A stretch of 64,000 nucleotides of DNA from Bradyrhizobium sp. SRL28 (lineage in GTDB: Bacteria > Pseudomonadota > Alphaproteobacteria > Rhizobiales > Xanthobacteraceae), in contig NZ_JAHEAG010000028.1 of the NCBI RefSeq assembly GCF_018596315.1, positions 1 through 64,000 on the forward strand. The letters are read 5' to 3'. The notes beneath the pieces were generated by a model. The model saw nothing but the letters and a program-made list of their open reading frames with translations. It did not search any database and was not told where the DNA came from. This document shows positions 1 to 7,159 of the stretch, piece after piece; the first letter of the stretch is position 1; each line of letters begins with the position of its first letter. The translations under genes and the position numbers were made by a program.

Positions 1-25
1 TGGAGTTAGCGACGCAACACACCAT

Positions 26-147
26 CGTCATCCCCGCGGATGCGGGGATCCAGTACACCGCGGCTTATCGGTTCGATCACTGCTGTCTCTGGAATACTGG
101 ATCACCCGCCCCAGTGTGCAATTGCGCACAAGGCGGGTGATGACAGC
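26..147. repeat. Intergenic palindromic repeat, family F copy 1
   Basis: A block of about 120 bp starts with CGTCATCCCCGCGGATGCGG, contains two opposed 'atccagta / tactggat' arms, and ends with the palindrome TGTGCAATTGCGCACA followed by GGCGGGTGATGACA. A second copy lies in the opposite orientation at 61936-62055. The outer arms (GTCAT...ATGAC) are inverted, so the unit could fold into a long hairpin. No coding capacity is apparent. It resembles the non-coding palindromic repeats that are common in Bradyrhizobium genomes. Confidence 0.7.
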
Positions 148-181
148 TGAATATGACTTCGCGATCCCGCGAAAGGCGCCG

Positions 182-448
182 CTATTCTGATCGTTCTGCA
201 GCCCAACGATGATGCTCGAGAGCCGCCAAGCTTGCCGCCGTGAAGGCGAGATAATTTGTCTGGGAAACCAGAAGACCCAGATCGAACAGTTCAAGCAACG
301 CTTGCCACGGGTCCCCTGCCGGCACGGCGGTTGCCCGCTTGCCCCCATCGATCACGGAAGGCCGGAAGCTGCGGTCGGATCGCCGGCGCCTTGCTTCGGG
401 TTCGACGTTATCGGAGCAAACGATCAAGTGCAGGCGTGCTTTCGGCAT
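182..448 (-). CDS. Small hypothetical protein (88 aa)
   Basis: I do not recognise this protein. The start is chosen at an ATG preceded by GGGGA at a spacing of 7 nt, which is a credible ribosome site. The protein opens with MPKARLHLIV, has a basic middle (EARRRRSDRSFRP), and ends with an Ala/Leu-rich predicted helix. No signal peptide, membrane segment or Cys motif is visible. The frame stays open upstream to 571, but those residues look unconstrained. It stands alone between a repeat and about 450 bp of apparently empty DNA. It could be a chance frame in GC-rich DNA, hence the low confidence. Confidence 0.35.
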   Translation of the reverse strand: MPKARLHLIVCSDNVEPEARRRRSDRSFRPSVIDGGKRATAVPAGDPWQALLELFDLGLLVSQTNYLAFTAASLAALEHHRWAAERSE

Positions 449-901
449 ATCAATCCCCAAATTTGCGGTCGATGAGCGCCAGGTTACGGGTTTGACAACT
501 GCAACGAGATGTTTGCGTTCGGCGAGACGTCCGGTTGAAGGCATCGCGTAAAGGCCGTTCCCGCAGGGCAATTCCAGAGAAACGCTGGTGCCATCGGGTT
601 ACCCGATAAGCTTCATCATTGAAACGAAACGGGCCATTAAACGGAGGTTGATCCACACGTTACATTCGGTTGGCACGATCATACCTAGGTTTGGGATCGC
701 TATCCGGGCCGCGGCGGGCGATCGGCACTCCCGAGAGGTGCATCGGTGCACGGAAGGACCGCGCCGGATGTTTATGTCCTCCGGAATATCCTTCCGGACA
801 AAAGCTGCTAGTATGCGGCCTGTTAGGAGGGCGACGTTGTCGCCGCTGATGATGGTGATCACCTAGCGACGCAGCGCCCCGCCCGCGATGGCCGAGCTTT
901 T
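449..901. other. Gap with no convincing gene
   Basis: Short open frames exist on both strands (for example 599-862 on the minus strand, with a GTG start), but none has a ribosome site, recognisable residues or the strong GC bias at third codon positions seen in neighbouring genes. It probably contains the promoter of the histidine kinase that starts near 902. I could not identify a confident -35/-10 pair. Confidence 0.5.
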
Positions 902-2665
902 GTGCTGCCAATGATGCGTAATCAGACGATGAAATCCTGGCGCTCGGCCGAGCAATGGCTGCTGGGCGGCATGGTGCTGGCATTGGCTGCAGCGGCTTTC
1001 ATCTGGCTTGTTCTCGGCCCCGCACCGGCGGCCCCGGCCTATTTGACCGCCGTCGTATTGCTCATCGCCTCGCTTCTCGCCTCCCTGATCATGATGCGCC
1101 GGGTGGGTACCACCCGCAGGCAGATGGAAGCCGTGCTCCACGGCCGGACGAGAGCCGAGCAACACGCGATAGAGGCGTTGCGTCACAGCGAAGCGCAATG
1201 GAAGGAGGTATTCGAGCACAACCCGGTAATGTATTTCATGGTCGACGCGGCCGGCACCGTGCTGTCCGTCAACACGTTCGGCGCCGCACAACTCGGCTAC
1301 TCCGTCGGCGAATTGCTCGGGCAATCCGTGCTGAAAGTTTTTCCTGCCGAAGAGCAACGTGTGGCACAGAGCAATGTTGCCATATGCCTGGAAAATATCG
1401 GCCAAACCCACAGTTGGGAGATCTGCAAGGTTCGCAAGGACGGTTCGACGCTCTGGGTTCGCGAAAACGCCAAGGCCGTGCGGCGGCTGGATAATCAGCT
1501 GATCGTGCTGATCGCATGCGAGGACATCACCGAACGCAAGGAGGCTGAAAATGCCTTGCGGCAGAGTGAAATGTATCTGGCCGAAGCCCAGCGATTGAGC
1601 CGCACCGGCAGCTTCGGCTGGCGCGTGGACAGCGGCGAAATCATCTGGTCCGAAGAGACATTCCGAATGTTTGGCTACGACAAGGCCCCCTCCATCAAGC
1701 ACGCCACGGTCTTTCAGCGCGTTCATCCGGACGATCGTGCGCGCGTGGAACAGACCATCGACCGCGCGTCCCACGACGGAAAGGACTTCGCGCACGGATA
1801 TCGATTGCTGATGCCCGACGGCTCGGTCAAACATGTTCATGCCACCGCGCATGCCGTAACAGATGCGTCGGGCGAGATCGAATTTGTCGGAGCGGTGACT
1901 GATATCACCTCCCGCAAGCGAGCCGAGGCGGAATTGCATGAAGCGCTGGCGAACCTCGCGCATGTCACGCGCGTGACTGCGCTAGGCGAGCTCGCTGCGT
2001 CGATCGCCCATGAAGTGAATCAGCCGCTCGCCGCCGTCGTCACCAATGCCGCCGCATGCCTGCGCTGGCTCGACCGCGAACCTGCCAACCTGAAGGAAGC
2101 GCGCAGCACCCTGCAATCGATCGTCGCGGACGGTAATCGGGCGGGTGAAGTGATCCAGCGCGTCCGTGCGCTCGTGGACAAGACTGCCGATCAGAAGGCG
2201 CCGCTCCAGATCAATGACGTCGTCAACGAGGTCATCAGCCTCGTGCAGCATCAGCTGTTCAGCCACCGGGTGACGCTGCGGCTGGAACTTGCCCCCGCCC
2301 TCCCCCTGGTCCTCGCCGACCGGATCCAGCTGCAGCAAGTCATCCTCAACCTCGTCATGAACGGGATTGAAGCGATGCAGCCCGTCAAGAACCGGCCGCG
2401 CGAGCTGGTGATCAGGACGCGACAGGATGAGACTCGCCAAATTCTGGTTACGGTGAGCGACTGTGGTGTCGGAGTGGCCGCCGAGAATGCCGATCGGCTG
2501 TTCGATGCCTTCTTCACCACGAAATCCAGCGGCATGGGCATGGGCCTCTCGATCTGCCGCTCGATCGTCAGCGCACACGAAGGACGGTTATCGGTCTCCG
2601 ACAATGCCGGCCCCGGCGCGACGTTTCAGTTCACCTTGCCATTGCACCAGGAGGACAGTACGTGA
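902..2665 (+). CDS. Membrane-bound PAS-PAS sensor histidine kinase
   Basis: Sensor kinase of 587 aa, predicted to sit in the inner membrane and phosphorylate the adjacent regulators. Two membrane segments (about residues 18-40 and 45-65) precede two PAS domains (about 90-215 and 220-340; the first ends in the typical EDITERK and the second in VTDITSRKRAE). A dimerisation/phosphoacceptor domain follows, with H370 in IAHEVNQPLAA, then an HATPase domain with N-box NLVMNGIEAM and G-boxes DCGVGV and GMGMGLSI. The HEVNQPL box and overall plan resemble FixL-type kinases of rhizobia. No heme-binding PAS histidine was checked, so oxygen sensing is not claimed. The start is uncertain: GTG at 902, or ATG at 911, 914 or 929, none with a clear ribosome site. 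The stop overlaps the next gene as GTGA. Confidence 0.93.
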   Translation: MLPMMRNQTMKSWRSAEQWLLGGMVLALAAAAFIWLVLGPAPAAPAYLTAVVLLIASLLASLIMMRRVGTTRRQMEAVLHGRTRAEQHAIEALRHSEAQWKEVFEHNPVMYFMVDAAGTVLSVNTFGAAQLGYSVGELLGQSVLKVFPAEEQRVAQSNVAICLENIGQTHSWEICKVRKDGSTLWVRENAKAVRRLDNQLIVLIACEDITERKEAENALRQSEMYLAEAQRLSRTGSFGWRVDSGEIIWSEETFRMFGYDKAPSIKHATVFQRVHPDDRARVEQTIDRASHDGKDFAHGYRLLMPDGSVKHVHATAHAVTDASGEIEFVGAVTDITSRKRAEAELHEALANLAHVTRVTALGELAASIAHEVNQPLAAVVTNAAACLRWLDREPANLKEARSTLQSIVADGNRAGEVIQRVRALVDKTADQKAPLQINDVVNEVISLVQHQLFSHRVTLRLELAPALPLVLADRIQLQQVILNLVMNGIEAMQPVKNRPRELVIRTRQDETRQILVTVSDCGVGVAAENADRLFDAFFTTKSSGMGMGLSICRSIVSAHEGRLSVSDNAGPGATFQFTLPLHQEDST

Positions 2666-3333
2666 CCGGCCGCCCAGCATCCCCTCAAACCCTCGCAGGC
2701 GCCGAGGAACCGGTCGTCTTCGTTATCGACGACGACGCATCGATGCGTGAAGCACTGAGCAACCTTTTCCGGTCGGTGGGCTTGCGGGTCGAAGTGTTCG
2801 GTTCGGCTCACGAGTTTCTGCAGAGCACGCTTCCGAACGTTGCCGGTTGCCTGATCCTCGATATCAGGCTGCCCCGGTTGAGCGGCCTCGACTTTCAAGC
2901 CGAGTTAGCGAAGGCCGACATCCGCATTCCGATCATCTTCATGACGGGTCACGGCGATATCCCGATGACGGTCAGGGCGATGAAGGCCGGAGCCGTCGAC
3001 TTCCTGACCAAGCCATTCCGCGACCAGGACATGCTGGATGCCGTAACGACGGCAATCGAACGCGACCGGGTAAGCCGCGATGAAGCCAGGATGCTCTCGG
3101 GCTTGCATGCTCGTTTCGCGACCCTGACCCCGCGGGAACGGGAGGTGATGGCTCTGGTCACGTCCGGCCTCATGAATAAGCAGATTGCCGCCGAAATCGG
3201 CATTGCCGAGATCACCGTGAAGATACACCGCGGGCACATCATGCGAAAAATGACCGCGAAATCGCTGCCCGATCTGGTGAGAATGGCCGAGATGCTCGGG
3301 ATCGGGCCCGCATCCGGCGGGCCGCAAACCTAA
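2662..3333 (+). CDS. FixJ-like response regulator (receiver + LuxR HTH)
   Basis: Transcription factor of 223 aa and the likely phosphorylation target of the upstream kinase. The GTG start overlaps the kinase stop (GTGA), which implies translational coupling. The receiver domain (about 18-135) carries the acidic pair in VIDDD, phosphoacceptor D67 in LILDIRLP, a switch Thr in FMTGHGD and the Lys in LTKPF. The LuxR/FixJ helix-turn-helix (about 150-210) reads LTPREREVMALV...NKQIA...ITVKIHRGHIMRKM. Family knowledge: phosphorylated FixJ-type proteins dimerise and activate promoters. The target genes are unknown here. Confidence 0.95.
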   Translation: MTGRPASPQTLAGAEEPVVFVIDDDASMREALSNLFRSVGLRVEVFGSAHEFLQSTLPNVAGCLILDIRLPRLSGLDFQAELAKADIRIPIIFMTGHGDIPMTVRAMKAGAVDFLTKPFRDQDMLDAVTTAIERDRVSRDEARMLSGLHARFATLTPREREVMALVTSGLMNKQIAAEIGIAEITVKIHRGHIMRKMTAKSLPDLVRMAEMLGIGPASGGPQT

Positions 3334-3426
3334 GTATGATTCTCCGACCGTGATTTGCGGCGCACTCTGCCGTTTCGCGGCGGCACGGCAACGGACAGCC
3401 TCTGGTCGTCTCCAGGAAAAACCTCC

Positions 3427-3816
3427 TTGTCCAACCCATCAGTCATATCGATCATCGATGACGATGACTCGGTTCGCGCCGCCACCCGGAATCTCGTCAG
3501 GTCGCTCGGCTACGTCGTCCATACATTTGCCTCGGCCGAGGATTTCCTGCGATCGCCCCACTTCAACGACACATCGTGCGTGATAACCGATGTCAGGATG
3601 CCGGCCATGAGCGGCCTCGACCTGCAAGCCCACTTGCTGGCCAAGGGCCGGACCTTTCCCTTCATCTTCGTCACGGCCTTTTCCGTCGAAAGCGATCGCG
3701 ACCGGGCCCTGAGGGCGGGAGCAACCTGCTTCCTGAGCAAACCATTCGACGGGGAGACCCTGATCGAATGCCTCGAAACCGCGCTGGCTCAGAACGGCGC
3801 GGCAGCGAGCAAATGA
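3427..3816 (+). CDS. Stand-alone receiver-domain response regulator
   Basis: Single-domain receiver of 129 aa. I chose the TTG start at 3427 because AGGA (3414-3417) lies 9 nt upstream and the receiver fold starts immediately (VISIIDDDDSVR); the frame continues open to 3355 without family-like residues. Phosphoacceptor D55 lies in CVITDVRMP, with VTAF and LSKPF completing the active site. No DNA-binding domain follows. With the kinase and FixJ-like protein it forms a kinase-regulator-receiver set. Family knowledge suggests a phosphate sink or a protein-interaction output, but this is inference. Confidence 0.88.
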   Translation: MSNPSVISIIDDDDSVRAATRNLVRSLGYVVHTFASAEDFLRSPHFNDTSCVITDVRMPAMSGLDLQAHLLAKGRTFPFIFVTAFSVESDRDRALRAGATCFLSKPFDGETLIECLETALAQNGAAASK

Positions 3817-3849
3817 GCCGATCCGGCGCTGCGCGAGCCGTCTATACGC

Positions 3850-4005
3850 ATGGATGATCTCGCCAAACATCTAGACAAGTTGAAGAAAGACGGTGGCGGC
3901 GCGAGACTTCGCATCGTCGTTCCTCGAGAGAACGAGGCGACAGCAAAGCATCACATTTTGATCGGCAAGCGGCAATTCCTCGGGAGGAGGTCGCCATGCG
4001 TTTAG
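3850..4005 (+). CDS. Small hypothetical protein (51 aa), first of a mini-ORF cluster
   Basis: ATG-started frame 33 nt after the receiver gene. The protein begins MDDLAKHLDKLKKDGGGARL, is basic and His-containing, and has one Cys near its end. No clear ribosome site precedes it, so translation may depend on coupling to the upstream gene. Its last 10 nt overlap the start of the next small gene in another frame. I do not recognise it. Support is mainly positional: it fills the gap between the regulator and a gene with a strong ribosome site. Confidence 0.4.
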   Translation: MDDLAKHLDKLKKDGGGARLRIVVPRENEATAKHHILIGKRQFLGRRSPCV

Positions 4006-4160
4006 AACCGCGCTGCTCTCATTGCGACAGTGAAGACGCGAAAATCATCTGTCTGCGAAATCCTGCGTTTGAACGCTACTGCGGACGCTTCTGTCTCGAT
4101 AAGGGTCACGAGAATTTCATTCGCTGGATACGGCGTACGAATGCGGAGGTCGCGTCATGA
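3996..4160 (+). CDS. Cys-rich zinc-knuckle-like small protein (54 aa)
   Basis: The ATG follows a perfect AGGAGG (3985-3990) at 5 nt, the strongest ribosome site in this region. Four Cys are arranged as a CSHC pair (C7, C10) and, after 18 residues, C29 and C33 in YCGRFCLDKG, a pattern expected to hold one zinc ion. The rest is basic (FIRWIRRTN). The stop overlaps the next start as ATGA, so the two are probably translated together. The next gene has the same Cys layout and looks like a divergent paralogue. Function is unknown; nucleic-acid or protein binding is possible for such knuckles. Confidence 0.72.
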   Translation: MRLEPRCSHCDSEDAKIICLRNPAFERYCGRFCLDKGHENFIRWIRRTNAEVAS

Positions 4161-4342
4161 CCAATTGTTGCGGAAATTCGGAATGCAGGCGCCCCTTCGG
4201 GCTGGTTCGGCGCAGCTGGTATTTCGAGCAGTTTTGCTCGATGAAGTGCCGCGAGATCTACAAGCGGCAGCAGGAGCGCAACCGGGCCTATTGGAAATGG
4301 CTCTATAAATGTCCCGAACCGTCGGTCGCGGAAAGAAACTGA
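4157..4342 (+). CDS. Cys-rich zinc-knuckle-like small protein (61 aa)
   Basis: Starts within the stop of the previous gene (ATGA overlap). Cys residues C4/C5, C10, C27 and C31 fall in CCGNSEC and FCSMKCREIYKRQQ, again two Cys clusters about 16 residues apart with an aromatic residue before the second, as in the preceding 54-aa protein. The C-terminal half is basic and rich in Tyr/Trp. It resembles small uncharacterised zinc-finger-like proteins I associate with Bradyrhizobium, from memory rather than a search. The function is not known. Confidence 0.75.
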   Translation: MTNCCGNSECRRPFGLVRRSWYFEQFCSMKCREIYKRQQERNRAYWKWLYKCPEPSVAERN

Positions 4343-4380
4343 TCCAGACACGGGGTGGAGCGGACACCCAAGGAGCCATC

Positions 4381-4491
4381 ATGACGACAGTGTATGCGAT
4401 GCTTGTGGGAGCGATATTGGCCTGGGCACCCACGGTTCTTGTGTTCATCTATATCGTGCGGGACATGCGAAACACACGAGGCCTCGATTAA
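4381..4491 (+). CDS. Tiny single-span membrane protein (36 aa)
   Basis: The ATG is preceded by AAGGAG (4370-4375) at 5 nt. The peptide is almost entirely one hydrophobic span (VYAMLVGAILAWAPTVLVFI) followed by a short charged tail RDMRNTRGLD, which by the positive-inside rule would be cytoplasmic. It lies 38 nt after the zinc-knuckle gene and ends one base before the convergent ogt gene. The frame can be read from 4309, but the strong ribosome site supports the short form. Role unknown. Confidence 0.6.
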   Translation: MTTVYAMLVGAILAWAPTVLVFIYIVRDMRNTRGLD

Positions 4492-4492
4492 A

Positions 4493-5059
4493 CTATGACG
4501 GGTCCTCAAGCGCAGCAGCTCCCAGCCGCTTGATTGACCCGTCTCCTTTTTTTATCCGAGCGCCCTCGTGCATCAACAGCCAGCGTTTGCGCTCCAGGCC
4601 GCCGCCGTACTTCACCAGTGAACCGTTGGCGCCGATCAGGCGGTGGCAGGGCAGCACCACGCTGAGCGGATTTGAGCCGTTGGCGTGGCCGACGGCGCGG
4701 ACAGCTTTAGGCATCTTGAGCTTCGTCGCCAGCGCACCATAGCTCAGCGTCGTACCTGCGGGAATTTTGGGCAGCGCATTCCAGACCTTTTGCTGGAACG
4801 GCGTGCCGGCGACGCGCCATTCGATCGCAGCGAGGCGGTCGAGGTCGCCCTTGAAATAGCCGGTCAATGCGGCGCGCAGCTCGCGCGGCGCCCGCGCATC
4901 CTTCAAATCCACCGCGCCATAATGCAGGCGCAGTAGCTGCTTCATGCGCAGCTCATAATCTTCCCAGTCCAGCGCGCGGAGCAGGCCGTCCGCATCGCTG
5001 ACCAACAGCGCCGTCCCGATGGGCGTTGGCAGGCGGTCGAGGTTGAAGCTCTCTGGCAT
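4493..5059 (-). CDS. ogt: Methylated-DNA-[protein]-cysteine S-methyltransferase
   Basis: DNA repair enzyme that removes methyl groups from O6-methylguanine by transferring them irreversibly to its own Cys. The signature LPCHRLIG holds the acceptor Cys (residue 138 from this start), and the helix-turn-helix region precedes it (TTLSYGALATKL...AVRAVGHANGSNP). Length of 188 aa fits the Ogt/AGT family, and no Ada-type N-terminal domain is present. I prefer ATG at 5059 over ATG at 5065 because AGGGA sits directly against 5065 but 6 nt from 5059. It is convergent with the mini-ORF cluster and appears monocistronic. Confidence 0.93.
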   Translation of the reverse strand: MPESFNLDRLPTPIGTALLVSDADGLLRALDWEDYELRMKQLLRLHYGAVDLKDARAPRELRAALTGYFKGDLDRLAAIEWRVAGTPFQQKVWNALPKIPAGTTLSYGALATKLKMPKAVRAVGHANGSNPLSVVLPCHRLIGANGSLVKYGGGLERKRWLLMHEGARIKKGDGSIKRLGAAALEDPS

Positions 5060-5156
5060 CGTCATTCCCTGAAAAATACCGACAGGCGCCCCGCACTTTT
5101 CACCCGCCGCGTGTTAGCGTCCACCCGAATTCCGCTGCCGGTTGGGGGACCGCGAC

Positions 5157-5519
5157 ATGATCTTCATCGCCAATTTTCTGGTCGCGGTGGTTGCCGCGCT
5201 GCATGTTTTCTTTCTCGTGCTGGAGATGTTTCTCTGGGACAAGCCGCTGGGCCTGAAGATCTTCCGCAACCCCATCGAGAAGGCAAGGGACTCGAAGGTG
5301 CTGGCCGCCAACCAGGGCCTGTATAACGGCTTCCTGGCGGCGGGCCTCGTCTGGGGACTGTTCCATCCCAATCCAGCCTTCGCCTTCCAGATCAAGGTGT
5401 TCTTTCTGCTCTGCGTGATCGTGGCCGGCGCCTATGGCGCGGCGACCGTCAGCCGCCGGATCCTCTACGTGCAGGCCGCGCCCGCGGCGCTCGCCCTGGT
5501 CCTGCTCTGGCTGGCTTGA
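5157..5519 (+). CDS. DUF1304 family small membrane protein
   Basis: Integral membrane protein of 120 aa with four predicted spans: the N-terminal MIFIANFLVAVVAALHVFF, a segment around NGFLAAGLVWGLF, FQIKVFFLLCVIVAGAYGA, and the C-terminal APAALALVLLWLA. The conserved-looking LEMFLW and NQGLYNGFLA stretches match DUF1304, a family without an established function. GGGGGA lies 7 nt before this ATG; an in-frame TTG at 5142 would overlap that site and is less likely. It stands alone, with the binding-protein pair downstream. Confidence 0.85.
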   Translation: MIFIANFLVAVVAALHVFFLVLEMFLWDKPLGLKIFRNPIEKARDSKVLAANQGLYNGFLAAGLVWGLFHPNPAFAFQIKVFFLLCVIVAGAYGAATVSRRILYVQAAPAALALVLLWLA

Positions 5520-5539
5520 GAGGCTCACCTTTTCGTCAC

Positions 5540-5572
5540 TGCCTTGCGTTGCCAAATCCGTTCCGCCACACT
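5540..5572 (+). promoter_or_regulatory. Promoter-like block upstream of binding-protein gene 1
   Basis: TGCCTTGCGTTGC (5540-5552) and TTCCGCCAC (5561-5569) occur 78 bp before the start. The same two words with identical 21-bp register lie before the second paralogue at 7044-7073, while the surrounding leader has diverged. Read as sigma-70-like, TTGCGT (-35) and CACACT (-10) are 17 bp apart. Conservation against a diverged background suggests function; the sigma assignment is inference. Confidence 0.45.
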
Positions 5573-5649
5573 CCCCGGCAACGATGACGGCTGGCCATCC
5601 GAACCGATGACCGGACACGATCATCGGTCAACACAACGGAGGCAGCGAC

Positions 5650-6876
5650 ATGAGAAGTGGCATTCTTCACCTGCTTGCAGGCGCGGCGGCTGCGATCGCG
5701 CTATCGGCGACATCTGCAAGTGCGCAGAAGAAATACGATACCGGCGCGAGCGATACCGAAATCAAGATCGGTCAGACCGTTCCGTTCTCGGGACCGGCGT
5801 CGGCCTATGCCGGCATCGGCAAGACGCAAGCCGCCTATATGCGGATGATTAACGAACAAGGCGGCATCAACGGCCGCAAGATCAACCTCATTCAGTATGA
5901 CGATGCCTACTCACCGCCGAAAGCCGTGGAGCAGGTGCGCAAGCTGGTCGAGAGCGACGAGGTTCTGCTCACCTTCCAGATCATCGGCACGCCGTCGAAC
6001 GCCGCCGTCCAGAAATATCTCAACTCCAAGAAGGTGCCGCAGCTCCTCGCCGCCACCGGAGCCTCGAAATTCACCGATCCCAAGAACTTCCCGTGGACGA
6101 TGGGTTTCAATCCCAATTACCAGTCCGAGGGGCGCATCTACGCAAAATACATTCTGCAAAATCATCCCAACGCCAAGATCGGCATTCTCTACCAGAACGA
6201 CGACCTCGGCCGCGATTACATTACCGGCCTGAAGGAAGGCCTGGGCGCCAAGGCCGCGTCGATGATCGTCGCCGAAACCTCCTATGAGCTGACCGATCCG
6301 ACCATCGACTCGCAGATCGTCAAATTGAAAGCAGCCGGCGCCGACCTGCTCTACGACGCCTCGACGCCGAAATTTGCGGCTCAAGCGATCAAGAAGGTCG
6401 CCGACCTCGGCTGGAAGCCGGTCCACATCCTCGACATCAATGCGAGCCCAGTGTCGGCGACGCTGAAGCCGGCAGGCCTCGATATTTCCAAGGACATCAT
6501 CTCGACCAACTACGGCAAGGACCCGGGCGATCCGCAGTGGAAGGACGATGCCGGCATCAAGGCCTATTTCGCCTTCATGGATAAATATTACCCGGAGGGC
6601 GACAAGCTCAACACCGTCAACACATATGGTTATTCAACCGCGGAACTGCTGGTGAAGATCCTGCAGCAATGCGGCGACGATCTCACCCGCGAAAACATCA
6701 TGAAGCAGGCGGCCAATCTGAAGAATGTCACCGGCAGCCTGTCGTTGCCCGGCATGGTCACCAACACCTCGCCGACCGACTACCGCATCAACAAGCAGAT
6801 GCAGATGATGAAGTTCAACGGCGAACGCTGGGAACTGTTCGGCCCGATCATCGAGGATACCGGCCCGACCGGTTAA
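5650..6876 (+). CDS. Branched-chain amino-acid-type ABC transporter substrate-binding protein 1
   Basis: Periplasmic binding protein of 408 aa. GGAGG lies 7 nt before the ATG. A Sec signal peptide ends near SASA|QKKYD. The mature protein has the LivJ/LivK-type two-lobed fold: EIKIGQT at the start, GPASAYAGIGKTQAAYMRMIN, GRKINLIQYDDAYSPPKAVEQ and a C-terminal RWELFGPI. Family members bind amino acids, amides, urea or aromatic acids, and the ligand cannot be told from sequence. No permease or ATPase gene is adjacent, so it must serve a transporter encoded elsewhere. It is followed by its own terminator and by a close paralogue. Confidence 0.93.
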   Translation: MRSGILHLLAGAAAAIALSATSASAQKKYDTGASDTEIKIGQTVPFSGPASAYAGIGKTQAAYMRMINEQGGINGRKINLIQYDDAYSPPKAVEQVRKLVESDEVLLTFQIIGTPSNAAVQKYLNSKKVPQLLAATGASKFTDPKNFPWTMGFNPNYQSEGRIYAKYILQNHPNAKIGILYQNDDLGRDYITGLKEGLGAKAASMIVAETSYELTDPTIDSQIVKLKAAGADLLYDASTPKFAAQAIKKVADLGWKPVHILDINASPVSATLKPAGLDISKDIISTNYGKDPGDPQWKDDAGIKAYFAFMDKYYPEGDKLNTVNTYGYSTAELLVKILQQCGDDLTRENIMKQAANLKNVTGSLSLPGMVTNTSPTDYRINKQMQMMKFNGERWELFGPIIEDTGPTG

Positions 6877-6899
6877 TGCCTGCCTGAATCAAGACAGAG

Positions 6900-6936
6900 C
6901 CGTCGGCGTCACCCATGACGCCGGCGGTGTTGTTTT
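6900..6936 (+). terminator. Rho-independent terminator after binding-protein gene 1
   Basis: Arms CCGTCGGCGTCA (6900-6911) and TGACGCCGGCGG (6916-6927) pair with one mismatch around a 4-nt loop, followed by TGTTGTTTT. It lies 24 nt after the stop codon. Confidence 0.85.
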
Positions 6937-7043
6937 GAGACCCGTAACAATGCGCCTCGCGCGCTGCATCATTTTGCGGCTGACAGCAGGGATGGATTCA
7001 TTTTGAGCAGACGGAACCCGATACCGAATCATCCACTTTTGGA

Positions 7044-7076
7044 TGCCTTGCGTTGCAACATGCCTTCCGCCACTAT
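7044..7076 (+). promoter_or_regulatory. Promoter-like block upstream of binding-protein gene 2
   Basis: TGCCTTGCGTTGC (7044-7056) and TTCCGCCAC (7065-7073) repeat the block before gene 1 in the same register. A sigma-70-like reading gives TTGCGT and CACTAT 17 bp apart, about 84 bp before the start. The long leader leaves room for post-transcriptional control, but I see no specific riboswitch. Confidence 0.45.
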
Positions 7077-7159
7077 TGTGGCAGCGACGACATGCACACG
7101 GCCGGACCGGCCCGCGGCACGATCAACGCCAATCAAAAACACATGAGGAACGCAGCATA

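Noticed and set aside
26..147. Palindromic repeats as a CRISPR array
   Set aside because: Copies are scattered tens of kilobases apart, not regularly spaced, and no cas genes are present.
669..690. Sigma-54-like TTGGCAC upstream of the PAS kinase
   Set aside because: The -12 element TTGC is missing at the required spacing.
599..862. Possible 87-aa minus-strand gene before the kinase
   Set aside because: GTG start without a ribosome site, weak codon bias and no recognisable residues.
863..1963. Long open frame on the minus strand opposite the PAS kinase
   Set aside because: It is the mirror of a confident kinase gene, has no family residues or ribosome site, and reflects GC-rich third codon positions.
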